The translations under genes and the position numbers were made by a program. From assembly GCA_019925095.2 (NCBI GenBank), contig CM034412.1, positions 13,988,001 to 14,052,000 on the forward strand: a stretch of DNA of 64,000 nt, given 5' to 3'. The stretch is from Dendrolimus kikuchii. Taxonomy: Eukaryota; Arthropoda; Insecta; Lepidoptera; Lasiocampidae. Below, piece after piece: positions 55,395 to 64,000 of the stretch. The notes below the pieces were generated by a model. It was given only the letters and a program-made list of their open reading frames with translations, did not search any database and was not told the DNA's origin. Every line of letters starts with the position of its first letter. Within the stretch, counting starts at the first letter, position 1.

Positions 55395-55607
55395 AATAGT
55401 AAAAACAAATGTTCGTAAAATGAAAAATACGGGGCCAAACTATGTCAAATTTTCAGGGGACCAAATGGCAGCTATTCCGCGTTGAACAAAAAAAGAATCA
55501 CGTAAATCGGATCATGAATCTCGGAGTAATCGGTGAACATACATAAAAAAATAGGATTCCGACGAAATGAGAACCTCCTCCTTCTTTTGAAGTCGGTTAA
55601 AAAGACG
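55395..55607. repeat. copy of the right part of the 41-kb foldback element
   Basis: Matches 41690-41897: GTTCGTAAAATGAAA, GGGCCAAACTATGT, GGACCAAATG, CACGTAAATCGGATCAT, GAGAACCTCCTCCTT. Confidence 0.7.
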
Positions 55608-55699
55608 AAATACACGAATGTCATTGGTTGATTTGAAAATTGCGCCTTTGCCAATGTCAAGCGATAGAGATAATTAATGCTCTGTGGTCAATACCCACT

Positions 55700-55806
55700 T
55701 CGACGCACCGCTTGACATGGGTTGTCATTAGTGACGTTTTCGCCACGACCATAACGACCGTGGTCGCCATGTGGAAAGTGCATTTTGAGCGTTTGGAACG
55801 AGAGCG
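55700..55806. repeat. fragment of the CAGGGCGTTC foldback element arm
   Basis: GTCATTAGTGACGTTTTCGC and CGACCATAACGACCGTGGTC match the right arm of 48066-49073, ending near TTTGAGCGTTTGGAACG. Confidence 0.6.
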
Positions 55807-56191
55807 CAGGCCGCAGGAAATTGTATTCCTTTATTTTATTATTTATTTAAGTTTGTGGCTTGGCAGCTAGGCCTTTAAGCCAGACCTTAGTTTACAATAT
55901 AGTTTCTTCATTTTCTTAAGCCTATGTGTAGCACAGCTGAACTGTAGGTAATCAGCTAGTGCCATTCAACGGAGTTCTTGTGACAACTCAAAAGGCCACA
56001 TTTGTCTACAGAGTTCACATTTCTCACAAAACACATAACTACTACTCAAAAACTATGAATATCCTACAAATATTGTTCATTTTAGAGTAATTTTACACAT
56101 TTTTAGAAAATAAAACTGCACAGTACAACATCTCCTTTCAGTTCCCGCCGAAAACTCTTCAAAATTGTATTCCTACTTCGTTCCTGCACAG
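55807..56191 (-). mobile_element. S1 5' fragment interrupted by a LINE 3' end
   Basis: S1 head sequence at 55807-55830 and 56175-56191 is split by a 331-bp insert (55831-56161). AAATTGTATTCCT occurs at 55818-55830 and 56162-56174, a 13-bp target duplication. On the minus strand the insert ends in AAATAAATAATAAAATAA, and its last frame reads MKKLYCKLRSGLKA then stop, suggesting the 3' end of a LINE of unidentified clade. Confidence 0.78.
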
Positions 56192-56562
56192 ATAAAATTC
56201 AAAATGCCATCAAATTGCCATGCTTTCAAATTCAAAAAACAATATGATTATGAAGAAAAAATTCCACATTTACAAGCTTACAGACGTATCCCTCGGAGAC
56301 TTATTTACCCAGATTAGTGAAACAAAAAAACACCATTTTTTGTTCTCCCCATGGAGCCCTGAGAATATTTGATTAGGGTACCTTCGGATAAATAGCCGAT
56401 CGCCCGGCGATCCTTTTATCTGCTTATCCTCGTTTATTATTTAAGCATCTATATTTAGCCGAATTCCCCAATGCGTGGACGGGATCCATTCATTTTGACT
56501 GATCAAATACATATTTGTTTTTAATAAAAGGTATTACATACATGAATTAGTTTTATTAATTA
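56192..56562. other. unassigned stretch
   Basis: No gene or repeat seen. Confidence 0.35.
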
Positions 56563-57010
56563 CTAGCGGCCCCGGCAGACGTTGTCCTGCTCTGAAAAAA
56601 TAAAAATCTAGGACCCGATCCCAGCGCCACCTACCGGTTCCAATTGTGGATTTAAACCATCCGGGAAATCACTCAAACACATAAAAACAAAATCAGCAAA
56701 ATCAGTCCAGGTGATTAGAAGGATTCTAGAACTCGATCTCAGCGCCACCTAGCGGTTCTAATTGTGAATCTAAACCATCCGGGAACCCACTCAAACACAC
56801 AAAAACAAAATCAGCAAAATCCGTCCAGGTGATTAGGAGGATTCTAGAACCCGATCTCAGCGCCACCTACCAGTTCCAACGGGATAAAAAGTATCCTATG
56901 TCCGTTTCCTGGTTCTAAGTCACCTCCCTACCAATTTTCAGCCAAATCGGTACAGCCGTTCTTGAGTTATAAATAGTGTAACTAACACGACTTTCTTTTA
57001 TATATATAGA
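56563..57010 (-). mobile_element. Helitron-like element, family B, complete
   Basis: Minus strand TCTATATATATAAAAGAAAG to GTCTGCCGGGGCCGCTAG, between host A and T. It carries two tandem sub-units (TAAACCATCCGGGAA, CACTCAAACACA). Confidence 0.82.
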
Positions 57011-57201
57011 TTATTGTATACTGTTGTATCTGTAGAGACCACGGGCCATCACAATGACCCGGACTTGCGTGGGATCATGGGAAGGCCAACACGTAGAGGC
57101 CCCTTGACAAATTTAATCTAAATGTGGCGTGACATTGACCGACGATTATCCCTGTCTACACCATATAATAATGCATCCAAGGACAAGCCCCGGCCAGTGT
57201 A

Positions 57202-57635
57202 GGACTATTGTGGGAAATGAGGACAAAACGTACCGGGCTATTGGGGTGAACTGCTAGTGGTACTAGGGGTCTGGGAATATAGGGACTATAGCGTCTGCTC
57301 GTCGCAATGTTCGAGGAACATGGAAAAATGGACAGACGGTGACTCACCACTCCCTGCATGGGCCCCAAAAAATGCCATAGTAGACAGGGGCAACATAGGT
57401 GTGAGTGGTTAAAGGGTGTAGAGAGGTGGGCTGCAGGTTCACCGAAGCTACTTCTGGCGTGATAACATTTATCACTACCACCCCTGGAGCTTGAGTCTTA
57501 GCTCTAGCGATCTCCACTCCGTGCCGGCTGGCTAAGGCAAGCACGGATGTCCTTGGCCCCCGGAGTCGTGTCCGAGGTGGCACTGCTCACCTAAAGCTTC
57601 GCCACAACGCCCCCCTGCGGATTATTATTTATTAT
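57202..57635. repeat. repeat Y, second copy
   Basis: Longer than the copy at 37572; it includes an extra block with GGGCTGCAGGTTCACCGAAG. The minus-strand frames 57344-57583 and 57156-57368 overlap but are offset. Confidence 0.7.
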
Positions 57636-57654
57636 TTAACAAAATTGGGCCGTT

Positions 57655-57850
57655 TTGGTCTAAAGCGAAAAGGAAGGTTTGCACTGAAAATGAGCGTTGT
57701 GTCGGATATAATTCCGGCACAGCAATATGCTGAGTGCAAACCTTGTTTGCTGAAAATATGGCGTACAAATTCTCAAAATATGCTCTGTGTGTAATAATGT
57801 ATAAGGAATGTAATTGCGTCGCTATTTCTTCAGATACAGTTTTTCTTTCT
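57655..57850 (-). repeat. repeat Z, unsplit copy
   Basis: Contains the complement of CATTCCTTATACATTATTAC, continuous across the hAT insertion site. Confidence 0.72.
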
Positions 57851-57946
57851 TTTTTTCTGAATGTTTCTCCTTCTTTAGCCCGGGCGAACGAGATATGCCC
57901 GAGTCAATTACTTTTATTACGTTGAAAAGTTATAATTAAATTATAT

Positions 57947-58401
57947 TGTTACGACAGACAAAGACAAATTCACACGTGCATTTTATTACCTTTCGGCATT
58001 TGGACTTCTTTTCTTTACTTTGTGTTTAAAATTTGTGATTAGAAAAACAGCCCATTGTCTATTGTAATCTTTTATGGTAGTCATTAGCCAGGTATGATTC
58101 TAGGAAATTCAGTCCACACGGCCGAGCAGACATATTGTATTTGTACAGTATAAAGCAATGCCCAATTGAGAGATGAGGCAGTCTAGCGATAACCACGAGC
58201 GAAGCAAGACGTGTGAACTGCATTCGGTAATCTATTTAGTGACGGACTTTGTGCGTTTTATGGAATTACGATCTCGTGCATTACGTTTGGACTGGTTGTG
58301 TTCAGTTATATTTGTACCTGTATTATACGTGTTTGTATAGTTCTAATAAACACTATAATAATTCCAACGGCATTTTAATTCGAGTCTCGCAACTCGTAAC
58401 A
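57947..58401 (+). mobile_element. solo LTR, ATAT-target family, copy F
   Basis: 455 bp, TGTTACGACAGACAAAG to CAACTCGTAACA, with ATAT at 57943-57946 and 58402-58405. This copy shows the sense order on the plus strand: TATAAAGC-like box near 58150, GTTCAGTTATATTTG near 58308, CTAATAAACAC near 58345. Confidence 0.87.
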
Positions 58402-58786
58402 ATATGTTACTTACTACTTACTATGTCATGTGTAAATAAATATGGAAACTGCTCGGGAGTGTTTTTTTTTTAAATCACTTCCACCGGACTTACAAGCTTA
58501 TTCGGCCTTGTATATATTTTAGGGTTGTATTCTTTTATTGTTTTTATTTTAAATTCTTTTGTTTTATTTTTATATCTTTTTGTGCTTTTTCTTTTTTTTT
58601 CTTTTCTAAAAATCGTACAATCGAGTCCTTAAATTTCTAATAAAGTCTTCTATATCTATTCGTTAACAATTCTTATTATATCTATCTACTACACTTTATA
58701 CCTCTATCTATTACTACATTAGTTCTTTCTACTGATTTCTTTTACAGCTTCTGTCCTTAACACTATTTTTACTTTGATTTGCATAT
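58402..58786. other. pyrimidine-rich spacer between two inverted LTRs
   Basis: T-rich sequence without frames; it could be the loop of a hairpin between copies F and G. Confidence 0.4.
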
Positions 58787-59244
58787 TGTTACTAGTGCGG
58801 GACTCGAATCAAAATGCCGTTGGAATTTATATAGAATTTATTAGAACTATACAAACACGTATAACATAGGTACAAATACAACTAGACATTACTAGTACAA
58901 CTGCACGATTCAATAACACGCGCAAAGTCCGTCACTGTATCGCTCATCGAATGTACGTCTTGCTCGTATCGTAATCCTCGCTTGACTGTCTCACCCCCTC
59001 CATTCGGGCATTCCTTTTATTCTGTACAAATACAATATGCCTCGACGCAAAACAATAACAACAAGAATTAGTTCGGCACACCTGCCTAATGACTGCCATA
59101 AATCAAGTACAATAACAATATAATGTGTTTCTTAATTACAAATTTTAAACACAAAGCAAACAAAAGAAGTCCAAATGCGGAAAAGGTAATATTAACCAGG
59201 TTTATGGCAGGCGATGTGCATTGACTTTTTGTCGGCATGTAACA
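58787..59244 (-). mobile_element. solo LTR, ATAT-target family, copy G
   Basis: 458 bp, TGTTACTAGTGCGGGAC to GTCGGCATGTAACA, with ATAT at 58783-58786 and 59245-59248. Inverted relative to copy F. Confidence 0.86.
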
Positions 59245-59607
59245 ATATTCATTTATTATCATTTTTATGTTTAAATATTGTGTTACTTACTATTATCTTA
59301 TATATATAATCATATATATGTCATGTATGTTTATCCTGTCCTGATTACGTTTTACTCTATTATTATTTATTTAATACCATCGCGAGACCTTTTTATTTGT
59401 AATATACCCACTTCGTATTATTAATCGTCATTATTTCTTGCTATGCGAAGACAAATTAAACGTTTTTTCCTTCTTTCTTTCTTTCTTAATATTAGAAGGA
59501 TTAACCAAACTGACCCAATTTGATTACACTAAATCACTGCTTACCCTAAATTATCTACAGTACGAAACCCTCCACAGCCTTATACACTACCTCAATTTAA
59601 TTGACTA
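59245..59607. other. unassigned AT-rich stretch
   Basis: Contains a TTTC microsatellite near 59470; nothing else. Confidence 0.35.
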
Positions 59608-59854
59608 CTAGCTTCTGCCCGCGATTTGGTCCGCGTGGAATTGTAAAAAAAAGTAAGTTAAAAATACCCCGATTTTGAAACATTCTTCATTGGTGCGCCG
59701 CTCCTATTGGTCTTAGCGTGATGATATATAGCCTATAGCCTTCCTCGATAAATAGGCTATCTAACATTGAAAGAATTTTTCAAATCAAACCAGTAGTTTC
59801 TGAGATTAGCGCGTTCAAACAAACAAACAAACAAACTCTTCAGCTTAGCTATAT
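59608..59854 (-). mobile_element. short Helitron, complete ends
   Basis: 247 bp. Minus strand TCTTATACTAATATAGCTAA to CGGGCAGAAGCTAG between A and T; interior as in 25105. Confidence 0.82.
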
Positions 59855-60270
59855 TAGTATAAGATTCGCGTACCATCCTTAGCATTCTTCTTGACAATAT
59901 TTTATTTTCTGGCAATATTTACAGTCCACACACGTCACGGGCAATTTAACGAGTGGCTCCAATGTACTCTGTGAGTTGCTCTCAATTAGTCCACGACCGT
60001 CGCCGACGCGACCTTTTATATAATTATTTCAACCTTTTTGGGGCCATCCACAAATTACACGGCAGACGAATTTCACAATTTTTTTACCACTATCCTTGTC
60101 ACAGCTGGTCACATTCGTGAGACCCCCTCTCTAGTGTGAGACAATACATATTTTGCAAAACCTTAAGAAATTGTTAAATTAAAACAGCAGTTCCGAAATT
60201 AGCTTAAATATATTCGACACTGGAATGTGACGTCACGAAATTTAGTACCCCTATTTTATTTTATTTTTAT
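59855..60270. other. unassigned stretch
   Basis: Includes the GTGACGTCACGAAATTTAG motif shared with 14218; otherwise nothing. Confidence 0.35.
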
Positions 60271-60448
60271 TGCAGACAGGTTGCCTATGGACATTTGCAA
60301 CACCAAAGGTGCTACAAATGCGCTGCTGCTCTCTTAATGGAGACTGGAGCCTGGTCACTAATGCCGGAACACAACTCAAGGTTGTTATGGCGACATAGTT
60401 TAGACCAGGGATGGTAGCCATCCAGTCGGGCAAATGCCCTACCACCAG
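60271..60448 (-). mobile_element. S1 repeat, 5'-truncated and internally deleted
   Basis: Jumps from GCAGACAGG to TTGCCTATGGAC (loss of the CGGCCCACTTGATGG part) and ends at CTACCACCAGGC, the shared truncation point. Confidence 0.78.
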
Positions 60449-61160
60449 GCAAAACGCTTTCTGCGTTAATGAATTAATTAAAGGTTACCAAGCTTAATTA
60501 AACCTTGATATGCGTGCATGCATGCGTGTGTGCGGGTGCATGTGTATTTTTTAATGGCGACCAACGAATTGGGCACGGGTCAACTAGTACTGGATAAACA
60601 AGAGTATACAAGGTCGTACTAGTCACTCTAACTCTCGCGCGAGTGCTCTCGGTAAGACATGGCGAGGGCACTTGGGGGGAGTTTACTTCCAGCATTACAG
60701 CTGTAGCTGGATGCTGATCCCTATAGTTGCCTATTATTAACAATTCGTGGCAAGTTACCAACAAAATAATTGTAAGCGTTATTTATATAAAAATAAGTAG
60801 CTGTGTCAGCATAACCCTGTACGTTGAACCACACAGTTAAGTATGTTGTTTTATTGAAACGTTTCACTTTAAGTCTGGCCACGAAAATCCTATATGAAAT
60901 GCAGATGCGTATCGTCTGCACGCCATAAAACGCTGTGTAGTGTGAAAAATGTTATTTATAGCCGGCCTGGGAATAAAGTATAGCTACCAAAAAGAAAATG
61001 GATAAAAATAAAAAACATTACGTGGTTAGATACGGCCATTCGTAATTTATCACGTTAGGTCCCGTAGTGGTTTTTAGGTTTGTGATATATATAGGTCAAG
61101 ATATATTTTATTATTATTAACAAAATATTTATACTGTTTATTCTATGTACGTATATATTT
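60449..61160. other. unassigned stretch
   Basis: No supported feature; an 88-codon minus frame at 60498-60764 has no known motif. Confidence 0.35.
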
Positions 61161-61365
61161 GCCAGGTGGTAGGATATTTGCTCGACTGGATGGCGACCAC
61201 CCCTGGTCTAGAGTAAGCCGCCATAACAACCTTGTGTTGTGTTCCGGCAATAGTGACCAGGTCCCAGTCTCCCTTAAGAGAGCAGCAAATGTCCATAGAC
61301 GATGATAACCGCTTTCCATCAAGTGGGCCGTCTGCCTGTCTGCTGAACTCCTGCAATAAAAAAAA
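61161..61365 (+). mobile_element. S1 repeat, short form
   Basis: Starts GCCAGGTGGTAGG and ends CTCCTGCAATAAAAAAAA, with a gap at GAGCAGCAAATG. TATATATTT flanks both ends (9 bp), so this short form was probably inserted as such. Confidence 0.8.
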
Positions 61366-61414
61366 TATATATTTTAGAAATTAAATAGTTTTCAAATTAA
61401 TCTCTTTAAAATAT

Positions 61415-61620
61415 TCGGGTCGTTTTAGTATTACGCCAAAAGGTTTGCACTGACAATCAGCGTTGTGTCGGATATTATGCCGGCACAGCAATAAGCTGAA
61501 TGCAAACTTTGTTTGCTGAAAATGCGGCGTACAAATTCTCAAAATATGTTTTTATTTTTAAGATACATATCAGCAATGTAAGTACGTCGTTATTTCTTCA
61601 AATATTTCTTTTCCTTTCTT
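61415..61620 (-). repeat. repeat Z, diverged copy
   Basis: Shares GGTTTGCACTGA, CAGCGTTGTGTCGGATAT, GGCGTACAAATTCTCAAAAT. Confidence 0.65.
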
Positions 61621-61929
61621 TCTATTACACTTGTCCTAGTTGACCTAAGATGCACTAATACTAAATAAAACACTTACTTCACTGGATGTACTGGTTTATT
61701 GAACTGAACTTAATAATGAGAAAAGTACAAAAGAGGTTACCAAAATATATTGTACAAACAATAGTGTGTTCGATTAGGAGATAGCGCCATCTAGATTTGT
61801 ACTGACTGAACTATTGGACTAAGTACGGCGCAGTCTCCGACAACACTACTGTCACAATTATACAAATACTAGAGTTTTTCCGCGGCTATGCCGTGGGTCG
61901 AGTCCCAATGGGTGGCTTTATTTTACTTA

Positions 61930-62215
61930 TTTTATGCCTCGTTCAGACACGGCGGAATCCGCGCGGACGCAAGCCGCGTGGTTTCAATCCGCGAGGATCG
62001 AAAATGTTCAGACAGGCACGGTGAGTGTGGGCAGTGAGATAGGGTGACCCCGCTTCATTTCTATAATGGAAGTCGAAGAAGCAATATCTGTACTTACTAC
62101 TCCGTAAAAAAAAGAAAACGGTAGTATTGGGTGCATCCAACTTTACGCAAATGGCTCATCCGCAGTCAGTTTATGACATTATGTCCAAAATTGAGGAATT
62201 CAGAGACAATTTTTT
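61930..62215 (+). pseudogene. PIF/Harbinger transposon remnant
   Basis: A candidate terminal repeat GCCTCGTTCAGACACGG lies near 61937. Downstream, one plus frame reads MEVEEAISVLTT from 62067 and another reads YWVHPTLRKWLIRSQFMTL then CPKLRNSETIFLNY (about 62128-62213). The (F/Y)WVHP-LR block, followed by a short acidic/aromatic stretch, is the N-terminal landmark of Harbinger-type transposases. The catalytic domain is absent and the frames are shifted. The right terminal repeat was not found. Confidence 0.5.
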
Positions 62216-62259
62216 TAAATTATTAAAAAGATTAGTGAACAAATTGTATCTGTGTTGTC

Positions 62260-62500
62260 TCACGGCTCACGTCTCCGCTGTCTGGGTCACGTAGACGGAT
62301 GGAGTAGGATCGGGGTGTAAAAAAAGCATACTTAGGGAGAACAGTGGGTCGACGACCTGTTGCCAGTCCTAAGTATCGCTGGAGAAGACCTGACCAAACT
62401 TCAAGCCTACAAATGGCAAGACACTGTGCAAGATAGAGAAAAATAGCATGCTCTCGTTGTTACCAGGGCTCGTTTAGGGTCGCTGAGCCGATGGAATTAG
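62260..62500 (+). pseudogene. degraded LINE C-terminal fragment
   Basis: Shifting plus frames read KKAYLGRTVGRRPVASPKYR, then DLTKLQAYKWQDTVQDREK and ARLGSLSRWN. This is the GRP-x-YRW / DRxxW type C-terminus found after the RT in some LINEs. At least two frame changes and a stop break it. Confidence 0.58.
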
Positions 62501-62513
62501 TTAGTTAATTACA

Positions 62514-62830
62514 TTGCAAGAACGGAGAAAGAATACAATTTCTTGCGGCCGGGCGGCCTGTCGTAACAGGCGACAAAACAACCCACAGCCAGGTGGTAGG
62601 GTATTTGCTCGACTGGATGGCGACCACCGCTGGTCAGGAGTATGTCGCCATAACAACTTTGAGTTGTGTTCCGACATTAGTGACCAGGTTCCATTCTCCT
62701 TTAAGAGAGCAGCAGCGCATTTGTAGCACCTTTGGTGTTGCAAATGTTCATAGGCGATGGTTACCGCTTTCCATCAAGTGGGCCGTGTGCCTGTCTGCTG
62801 AACTCCTGCAATAAAAATAAAATAAAAAAA
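62514..62830 (+). mobile_element. S1 repeat, near full length
   Basis: TTGCAAGAACGGAGAAAG to CTCCTGCAATAAAAATAAAA. The sense 70-codon frame is open. Confidence 0.85.
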
Positions 62831-63281
62831 TTATGAGAATTATTATGGGAGCCTGAAAATGATGAGGAAGTTTTTAAGTTAGCAATGTTATATCTTTCAC
62901 TGCAGTATAGCAAACCTTAACTTTGGTTTAAACTGCCACTGTCACCATACGAATGAAATATGAAGACATATTTCAGTCAAGCGACATCTACAGGAGAGAA
63001 TCGCTGGAAAAACCGTAATGGCCCCCAATTCCTCGAAATAAATGGTAATAACCGACCCGACTCGGTTTATTGTACCTATTTATTTTGGATTCAAAATTGA
63101 TTTGTTTTCGTTTAAATTTGGGCAATTGACTCTCTATGTTTGTTCTGAATTAAAACATCAGCTCGTAGATATTGTCTAGACGACTGCACCGAATAGGTAT
63201 TAATACGATCGCTACCAAGCTCCTTTAGTAAATATACCTACACATACAGACCACTTTGCTAAATCTTATATTAGTTCAAAA
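62831..63281. other. unassigned stretch
   Basis: No gene. TATTATGGGAGCCTGAAAAT near 62844 resembles the left end of MITE M inverted. Confidence 0.35.
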
Positions 63282-63912
63282 TCTATACTAATTTTATAAA
63301 GCTGAAGAGTTTGTTTGTTTGTTTAGACGCGCTAATCTCAGGAACCGCTGGTCTGATTTGAAAAAATCTTTCAGTGTTGAATAGTAGTACATTTATCGAG
63401 GAAGGCTATAGGCCATAATATATTTTCAAAAAAATTAGGGATATTGATTATAGAACAAAATAATGTACTACCACTTTGCAGAACATATAATTGTCTACAA
63501 AAAATATCCCGTAACCATATGTCTAACTATGGTAGTTATCTCACAATAAGTGTTTTCTTTTATTTTTTAAATAATTAAAATACCGTCGCTTCAAAAACTC
63601 TTTATTTTGTACCTTGATATTAATCCTTATTAAAATAAATTACTCCATATTCAAGACGAATTCAATACCTTTGTAGAACTTTATGAATTATTCAATTCGG
63701 ACGTTTCATTCAAAAGATATCGCGATATTTAAAATGTAAGTATTAGTGTTGTTGCCAAATATACTAATATTGTTTGATTAAACGCGCTAATCTGAGGAAG
63801 GCTATATATCATCACGCTAAGACCAATAGGAGCGGAGCATCAATGAAGATTGTTTCAAAATCGGAGGGTTTTGAAAGCAAATTCCACGCGGACGACGTCG
63901 CGGGCACAGCTA
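63282..63912 (+). mobile_element. non-autonomous Helitron, complete
   Basis: 631 bp: A|TCTATACTAATTTTATAAAG to CGCGGACGACGTCGCGGGC, ACAGCTAG|T. The interior (AAATACCGTCGCTTCAAAAA-type, ATTCAAAAGATATCGCGATA) matches the copy at 25105 over most of its length. No protein coding. Confidence 0.9.
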
Positions 63913-63960
63913 GTACATTATAAAAAAGACCAGACACGTACCTATTATCTATTTTAAAGA

Positions 63961-64000
63961 AGGTCTAAAGTATGTCGTCACAACAACCTTGAGTCGTGTT
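63961..64000 (+). mobile_element. S1 fragment at the window edge
   Basis: GGTCTAAAGTATGTCGTCAC then ACAACCTTGAGT; cut off by the end of the window. Confidence 0.65.

Overview
The window reads as intergenic, repeat-dense insect DNA, most likely from a moth or butterfly. It is AT-rich. I found no host protein gene, rRNA gene or free-standing tRNA gene. Almost every open frame belongs to a transposable element or is a shadow of one. The lepidopteran assignment is an inference from the mix: an R1-clade LINE, tRNA-derived SINEs, short Helitrons with TC...CTAG ends inserted between A and T, a very abundant 300-bp A-tailed SINE-like repeat (called S1 here), and many 5'-truncated LINE tails.

The central landmark is an R1-clade non-LTR retrotransposon on the minus strand (about 14580-20440). 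Its ORF2 (14767-17931) is uninterrupted, with endonuclease, reverse transcriptase and C-terminal CCHC motifs. Its ORF1 (20334 down to 17947) is gag-like with CCHC knuckles and carries one in-frame TGA. The two ORFs are in the same frame, separated by three consecutive stop codons and three sense codons.

Layout. 1-14 kb: a LINE tail, a tRNA-SINE, solo LTRs, a hAT element with perfect TIRs and target duplication (2910-3524), a transposon-derived integrase-like pseudogene split by a copia-like solo LTR (6650-7490), CR1-like and Jockey remnants, and two abutting solo LTRs. 14-21 kb: the R1-clade element between S1 copies. 21-32 kb: a foldback MITE, a tandem duplication containing LINE tails, Helitrons and a 129-bp minisatellite. 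32-45 kb: degraded LINE and SINE remnants with long unassigned stretches. 45-50 kb: a 60-bp minisatellite and a 1-kb foldback element. 50-64 kb: nested Helitrons, LINE tails, S1 copies, solo LTRs in inverted orientation and a Harbinger remnant.

The families interact by nesting. LINE tails with (GTAT)n ends have perfect 10-13 bp target duplications. Solo LTRs of one family all sit on ATAT. Helitron sequence seems to have seeded the 129-bp array. The S1 tail matches the tail of a LINE fragment at 33.1-33.3 kb, which suggests how S1 is mobilised. All family assignments rest on reading motifs and comparing copies inside this window; no database search was possible.
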